Positions 25,902 through 33,269 of a stretch of DNA of 51,436 nt are shown piece after piece. Under the pieces are notes generated by a model that made no database searches, was not told where the DNA came from, and saw nothing but the letters and a program-made list of their open reading frames with translations. Position numbers and translations under genes: made by a program. The DNA comes from CAZGSV01 sp964528605 (GTDB lineage Bacteria; Armatimonadota; Zipacnadia; CAZGSV01), in the NCBI GenBank assembly GCA_964528605.1, contig CAZGSV010000014.1, positions 1-51,436 of the forward strand, written 5' to 3'. How positions within the stretch are numbered: the first letter of the stretch is position 1; the number at the start of each line of letters is the position of its first letter.

Positions 25902-27263
25902 ATGAGCAAAGCGCCCGGCAACGCTGACCGCCTCGAGTCGCTGGCGGCGGACTACGCGCGTACCCGCGACCGGGAGACGCGCGACTCCATCATCGTCAAC
26001 GCCGGCCCCCTGGTCGAGCGCATCGCCCGCTCCTTCGCCAGCGCCGGCCAACCCCACGAGGACCTCGTCCAAGAAGGCCTGCTCGGCCTCATCAAGGCCG
26101 TGGACCTCTTCGACCCCGACCGTGATGTCAAGTTCAGCACCTACGCCTCTCACCTCATCTCCGGCGAGATCAGACACTACCTGCGCGACCGCTGCACCCT
26201 CATCCGCGAGCCCGCCTGGCTCTACGAACTCAACCAGCGCATCAACCGCGCTATCAATGAGTTCTCCCAGCGCAGCGGCCGCCTCCCCAGCGTCCCCGAG
26301 ATCGCCAAGGAGACCAACCTCCGCGAAGAGGCCATCCTGGAGGTGCTCAAGACCCGCAACCTCTTCCGCGTCAGTTCCACCGATGAGAGTGTCGGCGAGG
26401 ACGCCGAAGAACCCATTCCCGTTGATCGCCGCAAGATCCGCTCCCTGCGCCACGAGGACTTGCGCCTGCCCATCGAGGACCGCATCCGCGTCGCCGACGC
26501 ACTGGCCAAACTCAAGCCCGTGCAACGCAAGGTCGTCCAGATGGTCTACTTCGCCGGCCTCACCCAGAGCGAGACCGCACGCAAGATGGGCCTCTCCGAC
26601 AACTACATCGCCTACATCCTGCGCGGCGCCCTGCGCCGCCTGCACGACCTCCTGGCCCCAGAGCATGCGGAGGCCACCCGCAGGCGCGTGCGCAGGGCCG
26701 CCTCCGCTCCCAGTCCCCGAACCGGCGAGTTCGACCTGCACACCGGCCTCCACACCCAGACCGCAATGTCACGCCGCCTCGCGGAAGAGATCGCCCGTGC
26801 CGACCGCTACGGCGAGCATTTCGCCTTCGCCATTGTCGACATTGACCGCCTCACCGAGTTCAACCGCGCCCACGGCCTCTCCGTGGGTGACGAGGCCATA
26901 GCCCATATCGGTGCCATCATCCGCAATAACCTGCGCAGGGTGGACGTGGCCGCCAAGTTCGAAGGCGGGCGCTATGGCCTCCTGATGCCGCATACCGCCG
27001 ACGCGGCGGCCCTCGTCATGCAGCGCATCTGCCGCTCTGTGGCCGAATCCGAGTTCGCTCCCAGTCGCCGTTCGCCCTTGGCCCCCGGTTCCCTCACCGT
27101 GAGCGTCGGCCTCGTCCTCCGCGCCCCCGGCAAGGCTTACGACCGCCAGGCACTCAACCGCGAGGCCGAACGGGCGCTCGCCGAGGCCAAAGCGCAGGGC
27201 GGCAATACCGTCGCCTGCTTGTCCCCCCCCGCCGTGCCCAAGGCGGCCCCCACCGTCTCCTAA
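25902..27263 (+). CDS. Sigma-70-family factor fused to a degenerate GGDEF domain
   Basis: A 453-residue fusion protein; ATG 25902 follows TGGGAG. Residues about 33-96 are sigma region 2 (EDLVQEGLLGLIKAVDLFDP, then FSTYASHLISGEIRHYLRD), about 103-165 region 3, and about 193-250 region 4 (AKLKPVQRKVVQMVYFAGLT, then GLSDNYIAYILRGALRRLHDL). They resemble the SigB/F/G or FliA type. From about 280 a GGDEF fold follows (FAFAIVDIDRLTEFN, then GDEAIAHIGAIIRN), but the signature at 354-358 reads EGGRY instead of GGDEF. RxxD is kept at 345-348, exactly five residues before it, where diguanylate cyclases have the inhibitory c-di-GMP site. It is unlikely to make c-di-GMP but could bind it and control the sigma part. 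It is the last gene of the pil run, 35 bases after pilC, so pilus transcription is a plausible target. Confidence 0.88.
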   Translation: MSKAPGNADRLESLAADYARTRDRETRDSIIVNAGPLVERIARSFASAGQPHEDLVQEGLLGLIKAVDLFDPDRDVKFSTYASHLISGEIRHYLRDRCTLIREPAWLYELNQRINRAINEFSQRSGRLPSVPEIAKETNLREEAILEVLKTRNLFRVSSTDESVGEDAEEPIPVDRRKIRSLRHEDLRLPIEDRIRVADALAKLKPVQRKVVQMVYFAGLTQSETARKMGLSDNYIAYILRGALRRLHDLLAPEHAEATRRRVRRAASAPSPRTGEFDLHTGLHTQTAMSRRLAEEIARADRYGEHFAFAIVDIDRLTEFNRAHGLSVGDEAIAHIGAIIRNNLRRVDVAAKFEGGRYGLLMPHTADAAALVMQRICRSVAESEFAPSRRSPLAPGSLTVSVGLVLRAPGKAYDRQALNREAERALAEAKAQGGNTVACLSPPAVPKAAPTVS

Positions 27264-27305
27264 CGCCGCTCGCTGCCGGCCTCCGCCTAACCCCCCACTC
27301 GCCCG

Positions 27306-27641
27306 CTACTTGGGATTGGGCACGCAGCAGATCATCATCATCCCCCCCGGCCCGGCGGCGAACTGGTGCAACTCGCCAGGCGCCACGTACGCCGCACATC
27401 CCTCCCGCAGAGGGAGCGCCGCCTCGCCCCCCCGCAGCTCCCCCTGGCCGGCCAGCACAAACACCTCGTGCTCCCAGGCGTGCTGGTGGCGCGGCGCGCT
27501 GCCGCCGGGCGCAATCTCGAACACGCGCATCGCAAAGTTGGGCGCGCCCTGCCTGGCTGATATCAGCCACCGCACCGTAGCCCCCCTCGCGCCCTCCTTG
27601 ACTTCCTCCGCCTCAACCTGCGTGTAGTGGAATGCTCTCAT
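27306..27641 (-). CDS. Small cupin-domain protein
   Basis: A 111-residue single-domain cupin. ATG 27641 is chosen because GGGAGG lies 7 bases upstream. Motif 1 reads PRHQHAWEHEVFVLAGQGEL, giving the metal ligands His, His and Glu. Motif 2 is AAYVAPGELHQFAAG with the last His. Small cupins bind a metal and act as isomerases, dioxygenases or sugar/phenolic binders; the substrate is not readable here. Convergent with the sigma-GGDEF gene (42 bases between stops) and divergent from the GH4 gene. Confidence 0.85.
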   Translation of the reverse strand: MRAFHYTQVEAEEVKEGARGATVRWLISARQGAPNFAMRVFEIAPGGSAPRHQHAWEHEVFVLAGQGELRGGEAALPLREGCAAYVAPGELHQFAAGPGGMMMICCVPNPK

Positions 27642-27785
27642 CTTCGCCTCCCGCAAGGCGCGGCCATAGAGGGCGCCGCCCCCACGCTGCCCCGCATTAT
27701 TGCACCCCCCGCCGGCCTATGCTACCTTGCCAGCGCGCCGGCCGCACAGCCGCGCGCCCCACACTCTACCAAGGCGGGGGTCGCA

Positions 27786-29114
27786 ATGGCCCAATCCATG
27801 ACCGTGACCGTCATCGGTGGCGGCAGCACCTACACGCCCGAACTCATCGAAGGCGTGCTCCGCCGCAAGCGCGTCTTTCCCGTCGCTGAAGTGCGCTTGA
27901 TGGACATTGACGCCGGCAAACTCCAGATCGTTGGCGCCCTGGCCCGGCGCATGGCCCGCTCCGCCGGAACGGGCACCCGTGTCGTGCTTACCACCAGCCT
28001 CAAGCAGGCTCTCGACGGCGCCGACTTCGTTTTCAGCCAGATCCGCGTCGGCGGCATGGCGGCCCGCGTCCTGGACGAAAAGGTCCCCCTTCGCCTGGGC
28101 GTCATCGGCCAGGAGACCACCGGCCCCGGCGGCTTCGCCAAGGCCCTGCGCACCGTGCCCGCCATGCTCAACGTGGCGCACCACATGGAGCGCCTCTGCC
28201 CCGAAGCCTGGCTCATCAACTTCACTAACCCCTCCGGCATCGTCACCGAGGCCCTGCTCAAGCATTCCCGCGTCCGCTGCCTCGGCCTCTGCAACGTCCC
28301 CATCGGCTGGTACATGGAGTTCGCTCGCATGCTCAAGGCCCGCCCCAAAGACCTCCGCTTCGACTACCTCGGCCTCAACCACCTCAGTTGGATACGCAAG
28401 ATCTTCTGCAAAGGCCAGGACGTGACCGACCAGGTGCTGGACACGCTCATCCAACGGGGCTCGCCTGAGGGGGCGCGCCTCCTCCGCCTCTTGCGCATGA
28501 TTCCCAACGGCTACCTCAACTACTACTACGCCACCGAGCGCGTGCTCGAGAGGATGCGCAAGGCGCCTAAGACCCGCGGCGAGGAGGTCCAGGAGATCGA
28601 GGCCTCATTGCTCGCCAAGTACCGCGACCCCAAACTCGCCCGCAAGCCACCCGAACTCAGCAAGCGCGGCGGAGCCTTCTACTCCGAGGCTGCGGTCTCC
28701 CTCTCCACCTCGGTCTACGCCAACCTGGGCGAGGTGCATGTGGTCAACGTGCGCAACGGCAATGCCCTTCCTGAACTCCCGCCCAACTGCGTCATCGAAC
28801 ACTCCTGCATGGTTGACGGCGAGGGCGCTCATCCCCTGCCTACCGAGCCCCTCCCGCCTCAGATCCGCGGGCTCCTGCAAGCCGTCAAATCGTACGAAGA
28901 ACTCGCGGTCGAGGCCGCCGTCACCGGCGACCGCCGCACCGCGGTCCTCGCCCTGGTCGCGCATCCGCTCGTCCGCACCGTTGACCTGGCCGAGCGCCTC
29001 GTTGATGCCCTCCTGCACGCGCACCGCGATTACCTGCCCCAGTTCTTCCCGCAGCGGCGGCGCCGCGCCGCTCGGAAGGTCGCCAGCCGCCGCCCGGGGG
29101 GGGAGGCGCGGTGA
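27786..29114 (+). CDS. Glycoside hydrolase family 4 (6-phospho-beta-glucosidase/alpha-glycosidase type)
   Basis: A 442-residue NAD- and metal-dependent glycosidase. The dinucleotide motif is VIGGGSTYTPELIEGVL, followed by INFTNPSG, CNVP with Cys169 and LNHLSW with His199, the GH4 metal ligands. GH4 enzymes cleave O-glycosides by oxidising C3 with NAD and act on 6-phospho-glucosides, glucuronides or alpha-galactosides; the exact substrate is open. ATG 27786 follows GGCGGGGG. The stop overlaps the start of the kinase-like gene (GTGA), so the two probably form one pathway. Cytoplasmic, no signal peptide. The C-terminus is unusually Arg-rich. Confidence 0.92.
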   Translation: MAQSMTVTVIGGGSTYTPELIEGVLRRKRVFPVAEVRLMDIDAGKLQIVGALARRMARSAGTGTRVVLTTSLKQALDGADFVFSQIRVGGMAARVLDEKVPLRLGVIGQETTGPGGFAKALRTVPAMLNVAHHMERLCPEAWLINFTNPSGIVTEALLKHSRVRCLGLCNVPIGWYMEFARMLKARPKDLRFDYLGLNHLSWIRKIFCKGQDVTDQVLDTLIQRGSPEGARLLRLLRMIPNGYLNYYYATERVLERMRKAPKTRGEEVQEIEASLLAKYRDPKLARKPPELSKRGGAFYSEAAVSLSTSVYANLGEVHVVNVRNGNALPELPPNCVIEHSCMVDGEGAHPLPTEPLPPQIRGLLQAVKSYEELAVEAAVTGDRRTAVLALVAHPLVRTVDLAERLVDALLHAHRDYLPQFFPQRRRRAARKVASRRPGGEAR

Positions 29115-30115
29115 GCCTCGTCGTCGCCGGCGTTGATGGAGGCAACACCAAGACCGAAGCCCTAGTCGCCGGCGGCGATGGCGCCCTGCTCGGCTATGGC
29201 CGCTCCGGCTGCGGCAACTACGAGGGGCCCGGCGTCGAGGCGGCGCGCAACGAGATCCGTAAGGCCCTCGAGACCGCCATTGCCCAAGCCGGCGTTGACG
29301 CCCAGAACATCGCCACCTGCTGTTTCGGCCTCGCGGGCGCCGATTTCCCTGAAGACTTCGTCATGCTGCAAGAGGCGATGGGGGAGTTGGGCATCGCCCG
29401 CCAGGTCATCATCGAGAACGACGCCATCATCGGTCTGCGCGCTGGCACCACACTCGGCTGCGGCGCCGCCGTGATCATGGGCGGCGGCACCAAGACCGTG
29501 GGCCGCGCGCCCGACGGCCGCGAGGTCCGCTTCCCTGGCGAGGGCTACCTCTTCGGCGACTGGGGCGGTGGCCACGCGGTTGCCGACGAGGTCCTTCACC
29601 GTGTCTTCCGCGCCCACCAAGGGCGTGGCAAGCCCACTGCCCTGATGCCGCGCGTGCTTGAAGCGCTGGGGGCGTCGGACATGGAGGACCTGACCCGGCG
29701 CCTCTACCGCGAGCAGATCACCTCCGCCCAGCGCATGTCCCTCACCCCGCTCTGCTTCCGGGTCGCAGCCGAAGGCGACGAGGTCGCGCAGAAGATCATC
29801 AGCATGATCGGTGAAGAGACCGCCGTCAGCGCCGCCGCCGTGCTCGGGCAATTGAACCTGCTCGACCAACCCGCCGACGTCGTGCTCATCGGCAGCCTCT
29901 TCACCAAGGGGGAAGGACCCCTGCTGCTGGACACCGTCCGCGCCCGACTGCGCGAATTGGCGCCTCTGGCGCGTCCGGTGCCGCTCCGTCACCCGCCTGT
30001 CGTAGGCGCTGTCCTGTTGGCGCTAGAGGATTGCGCCATTGTCGTCGGCGACGCGGTCATGGCGCGATTGGACGCGACGGTCGCCAGCATCATCCCCGCC
30101 GCCCCAAGCGGGTAG
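29111..30115 (+). CDS. BadF/BadG-type ATPase, N-acetylglucosamine-kinase-like
   Basis: A 334-residue protein of the ASKHA fold. Phosphate 1 motif VDGGNTKTEALVAG, adenosine-side GLAGADFPEDF, phosphate 2 GGGTKTVG, then FGDWGGGHAVADE. This matches the BadF/BadG/BcrA family that includes N-acetylglucosamine and N-acetylmuramate kinases; it is shorter than and unlike radical-enzyme activators, and has no Fe-S cysteines. GTG start overlapping the GH4 stop by 4 bases. Together they may release and phosphorylate an amino sugar, perhaps from cell-wall recycling, since the peptidoglycan genes are next door (inference). Confidence 0.85.
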   Translation: MSLVVAGVDGGNTKTEALVAGGDGALLGYGRSGCGNYEGPGVEAARNEIRKALETAIAQAGVDAQNIATCCFGLAGADFPEDFVMLQEAMGELGIARQVIIENDAIIGLRAGTTLGCGAAVIMGGGTKTVGRAPDGREVRFPGEGYLFGDWGGGHAVADEVLHRVFRAHQGRGKPTALMPRVLEALGASDMEDLTRRLYREQITSAQRMSLTPLCFRVAAEGDEVAQKIISMIGEETAVSAAAVLGQLNLLDQPADVVLIGSLFTKGEGPLLLDTVRARLRELAPLARPVPLRHPPVVGAVLLALEDCAIVVGDAVMARLDATVASIIPAAPSG

Positions 30116-30149
30116 GGTGCTCCCGCGCCGGAGCCGGTCGCTAGCCTAC
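30112..30149. terminator. Nested inverted repeat between converging genes
   Basis: GTAGG (30112-30116) pairs with CCTAC (30145-30149), and GCTCC (30119-30123) with GGAGC (30130-30134). It lies between the ends of the kinase-like gene and murI and overlaps both stop regions. No T run, so any termination would be Rho-dependent or bidirectional at best. Confidence 0.3.
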
Positions 30150-30956
30150 GCCCGGATGCAGGTCCAGTTGCGCGATGTTCGGGCTCTCTAGCCGCAAGTA
30201 CTCGGTCACGTAACGCCGCAGCAAATCCGCCGAGCCGCTCGTGTAGAAGCGGTGCGCGCGCCCATCGAGGGCCTCGAGTCCGCTCGGCGGCAGCACCTCG
30301 CTACCTCGCAGACTAGACGCCGCCCCCTCCGCCGGATCCACCAGCCGCACGTCCGGGCCTGCGTGCTCCGCGACTAGGTGCGCCAGGAACGGGTAGTGCG
30401 TGCAGCCGAGGACAATCGCATCCGCTCCGGCCTCCAGCAGCGGCTGCACGCATTGCTTCACCTCGAGACTCGCCCTCGCCGAGTCCAGTTCCGCGCGCTC
30501 CACCAGCGGCACCAACGCGGGGCACGCCTTCTGCACCACCTTTATCTCCGGGCGGCCTGCCTGAATCGCCCTCGGATAAGCCCCGCTCTCCACCGTGCGT
30601 GTCGTGGCCAACACCCCTACGACCCCCGTGCGCGTGGCCTTGGCCGCCGCCGCCGCGCCCGCGCTCAGCAACTCCACCACGGGCACCCGCGGCCGCTCGA
30701 TCTTCCCAGCCACCAGCAACGCCCACGAGATGTTGCAGCCCGCCACGATCGCTGCCACGTTTTCAGCCTCGAGAAAACGCAGGATCGCCTGCACAAAGTA
30801 CCCGATCTGCTCCACCGGCCGGTCGCCATAGGGCGCGTAGCCATTGTCGCCGAAGTACACTATCCGTGCACCCGGCAGCGCCTGCAGCAGCGCGCGCGCC
30901 ACCGTCAAGCCTCCGACCCCGGAGTCGAAAATGCCTATCCCGTCTCGCTGCGCCAT
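30141..30956 (-). CDS. murI: Glutamate racemase MurI
   Basis: A 271-residue glutamate racemase, converting L- to D-glutamate for peptidoglycan. FDSGVGGLTV carries Asp11 and Ser12; the two catalytic cysteines are Cys74 (AGCNISW) and Cys185 (LGCTHYP). The first motif differs slightly from the usual ACNTAS but keeps Cys and Asn. It is the last gene of amidase-GerMN-murI, a small cell-wall operon; its ATG overlaps the preceding stop by one base. Cytoplasmic. Confidence 0.95.
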   Translation of the reverse strand: MAQRDGIGIFDSGVGGLTVARALLQALPGARIVYFGDNGYAPYGDRPVEQIGYFVQAILRFLEAENVAAIVAGCNISWALLVAGKIERPRVPVVELLSAGAAAAAKATRTGVVGVLATTRTVESGAYPRAIQAGRPEIKVVQKACPALVPLVERAELDSARASLEVKQCVQPLLEAGADAIVLGCTHYPFLAHLVAEHAGPDVRLVDPAEGAASSLRGSEVLPPSGLEALDGRAHRFYTSGSADLLRRYVTEYLRLESPNIAQLDLHPGVG

Positions 30957-31525
30957 TACTTCCCCTGATGCTCTAGTACGCTGTTGTCCCGTTCCAGCGG
31001 TTGCCTGACGTCAACCTGCCCCAGCGCCCGAACCTTTTTCCCCTCTATCTCGAACGCGACTTTGCGCACGCCCTCGACGTAGGTCAGTGTGCTGACCACC
31101 TGCATCACCGTCAAGTAAGCCGCGTTAGACCCCGCCGGCAGGCCGTCGGCGAACTCCCGGCTGAGGTTGACGATCGCTGTATCGCCTTCCCGCTTCACGG
31201 CCAGCAGTCGGGTCCCCTTTGGTATGCCCGAGACCATTCCCTCCGGCGGCTTCGTGGTGAGCAACGCTCGGAGCACCGCTTCCGCTTTGCTCCCGCTCTC
31301 TTTCGGGAGCGCGACGCCGACGGGCGCCAGCAAGTTCGCACGCGTGTCAACAAGGAAGACTTGCCCTTGGGACTCTGGCTGCATCTGCGCCGAAGTAGGT
31401 GCCGCTGAGAGCCGACCGGTCGGGGCCTGCGGCGGCGGCACCGGTGTGCGGCTCGGGCGAAGTGCCAGCGTCGCTACCGCTGCCGCCACCATCAGAATCA
31501 GCACTGCCAGCACGAACGCCCGCAT
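30956..31525 (-). CDS. GerMN-domain protein, membrane anchored
   Basis: A 189-residue protein with an N-terminal helix (VLAVLILMVAAAVATLAL), a Pro-rich linker and a GerMN domain from about residue 75 (AEAVLRALLTTKPPEGMVSG, then GDTAIVNLSREFADGLP and QVVSTLTYVEGVRKVAFEI). GerMN domains occur in the sporulation protein GerM and in many non-sporulating bacteria beside wall hydrolases; they probably bind peptidoglycan. Single-base overlaps with both neighbours show strong translational coupling. No lipobox cysteine, so it is a helix-anchored periplasmic protein. Confidence 0.88.
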   Translation of the reverse strand: MRAFVLAVLILMVAAAVATLALRPSRTPVPPPQAPTGRLSAAPTSAQMQPESQGQVFLVDTRANLLAPVGVALPKESGSKAEAVLRALLTTKPPEGMVSGIPKGTRLLAVKREGDTAIVNLSREFADGLPAGSNAAYLTVMQVVSTLTYVEGVRKVAFEIEGKKVRALGQVDVRQPLERDNSVLEHQGK

Positions 31526-33195
31526 TATGGCATCCCTCCTTGAGCCCCTGGTTGTCGCCCAGGGCTCTCCGCGAAGAAGCGCATCACTCCGCGCGCAATC
31601 GCTTCCGCCGCGGCCTGACGGAACGCGGGGTCCAACATGCGCGCTTCCTCGGCCGCGTTGTTAAGGTACCCCACCTCGATAAGTACGCTCGGCATCGTCG
31701 CCTCGCGCACCACCACGAAACGCTGCTGTTTTGCCCCCCCTGATCGCGTGCCCAGCGCCACCACCATCTCCTTCAGGATTATGCCGGCCAATCGGCCCGC
31801 CTCCGCATTCTCGAAGTAGTAGGTCTCCGTGCCCTGAGCGGTGTTGGGCGCCACCGAGGCGTTATGGTGAACGCTCAAGAACACATCGGCTGCCAGCCGG
31901 TTGGCAAAGTTGGCGCGCTCGTACAAGTCCACGAAACTGTCGTCCCGGCGCGTCTGAAAGACGATGTAGCCTGCCTCCTCCAGCAGCGCCCCCAGCCGAA
32001 CCGCGACGTCCAGGTTCAACGTCTTCTCCAGCGTCCCAGCCAGCCCCTTCGCGCCCGGATCGTGCCCGCCGTGCCCGGCATCGAGCAGAATCACCTTCGC
32101 CCCCTTGGGCCGCTCGGCAAAACGCACCGCCAGGCGCGCACTCCCGGCTCGCGTTTGCACCTCGTAAGGCAGTTGCTGGTCTAGGTCAAACACCACCCGG
32201 GTCACGTAAGGCCCCATGCGGAACTGGCTCGTGCGCACGCCGCGCACCGGGCCCTCGCCCGCCTGATTCAACGAGGCCATCATCACGGCGCCCTCGAAGT
32301 CCACCACCAGCCGCGGCGGATTGCCCAGCGGGAACACCTTCACCCCGGCCCAGGGCTTGTCCAAAGCCACCGAGGCCTCCAGTTCCCGTTCCGCAACGCG
32401 GCGCACCGACAGCGAGGTCACCTTGGGCAGCCCCGTCGCGCTCCTGGCCCATCCCGGCGGCCCGACGCGAACCACGATCTCCTCCGCGGGGGGGGCCGTG
32501 AGCGGAACAAACTCCAGCGCCTGCTCCACAGGCAGGCTGATGCGCACCGCGAACGCGGGCTTTACTATCTGCTGCGCCTCGACCGCGCGCACGCGCCAGC
32601 CCCCGACGGCGTAGGCCGTCGGGCCCATGCCCGCAATCGCCTCCTCAATCACCACCGACGGACGCAGCGGGTCACTCGTCTCCTGCCTGTACCTGACCGG
32701 GTGGCTCGCCCGAATGCGCAACTCTAGATTGTCACCGCGCGGCCAGAGCGTCGCTGAGGTCACCGCCGGCCTAATGTAGAAGCACTTCTCCTCAGCGGAC
32801 CAGTACCCGCCCTCGCCCGCCCCGGGGCAGAACTCCGCGACCGGCGCCCAGAGCAGCCCGTCCGGGTCAAGGTAGGGGCGGCCGCGCATCGCCACCAACA
32901 CGCCGCGCACCCACAACCCGAGCACCCCCTCCGTGACTTTCAGTTCCGGCTGTCCGTTGCGCGTGAACGTCAGCCGTAGCGCCTGCGGGTCCCATTCGCC
33001 TTGCGTTAGTCCCAACGCCGGTCCCAGCCGTTGCACCGGCGCAAACAGCACGCCGTCCCGCAGCGTCGTGGGACAGTCGAGCCGCTTGCCGAATACGTCA
33101 ATCGAGGCAGCCCCGGCTGCGCCCGTAGCCACCACGACCGCAAGCACCACCAGCCCGCACACGCGGGCGCCCAATCCTCTACGCACCAGTCTCAT
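31525..33195 (-). CDS. N-acetylmuramoyl-L-alanine amidase (Amidase_3) with AMIN-like and copper-amine-oxidase-N-like repeats
   Basis: A 556-residue secreted hydrolase. Signal peptide at about 1-29. Next come a copper-amine-oxidase-N-like substrate-cradle module (LFAPVQRLGPALGL and LLWAPVAEFC), AMIN-like beta regions up to about 360, and the catalytic domain from about 365: DAGHGGHDPGA (first zinc His), a Glu in GTLEKTLNLDVA, SVHHNA (second His) and VLIEVGYLNN with the catalytic Glu. It cuts the amide between muramic acid and the stem peptide. It heads the amidase-GerMN-murI run. Confidence 0.93.
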   Translation of the reverse strand: MRLVRRGLGARVCGLVVLAVVVATGAAGAASIDVFGKRLDCPTTLRDGVLFAPVQRLGPALGLTQGEWDPQALRLTFTRNGQPELKVTEGVLGLWVRGVLVAMRGRPYLDPDGLLWAPVAEFCPGAGEGGYWSAEEKCFYIRPAVTSATLWPRGDNLELRIRASHPVRYRQETSDPLRPSVVIEEAIAGMGPTAYAVGGWRVRAVEAQQIVKPAFAVRISLPVEQALEFVPLTAPPAEEIVVRVGPPGWARSATGLPKVTSLSVRRVAERELEASVALDKPWAGVKVFPLGNPPRLVVDFEGAVMMASLNQAGEGPVRGVRTSQFRMGPYVTRVVFDLDQQLPYEVQTRAGSARLAVRFAERPKGAKVILLDAGHGGHDPGAKGLAGTLEKTLNLDVAVRLGALLEEAGYIVFQTRRDDSFVDLYERANFANRLAADVFLSVHHNASVAPNTAQGTETYYFENAEAGRLAGIILKEMVVALGTRSGGAKQQRFVVVREATMPSVLIEVGYLNNAAEEARMLDPAFRQAAAEAIARGVMRFFAESPGRQPGAQGGMP

Positions 33196-33204
33196 CCCTG
33201 AACC

Positions 33205-33210
33205 ATTCTA
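33205..33210 (-). promoter_or_regulatory. Possible -10 box (TAGAAT) before the amidase
   Basis: TAGAAT on the minus strand lies 9 bases from the amidase ATG, with no -35 at the right distance. If used, the transcript would be leaderless or almost so, which fits the absence of a good ribosome-binding site. Weak evidence. Confidence 0.25.
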
Positions 33211-33269
33211 GCAAACCTACTCCCGCCGCGCCCTGTTCAGCCCCGCGCCGCGCCCGGCCGGCCGTGTCG

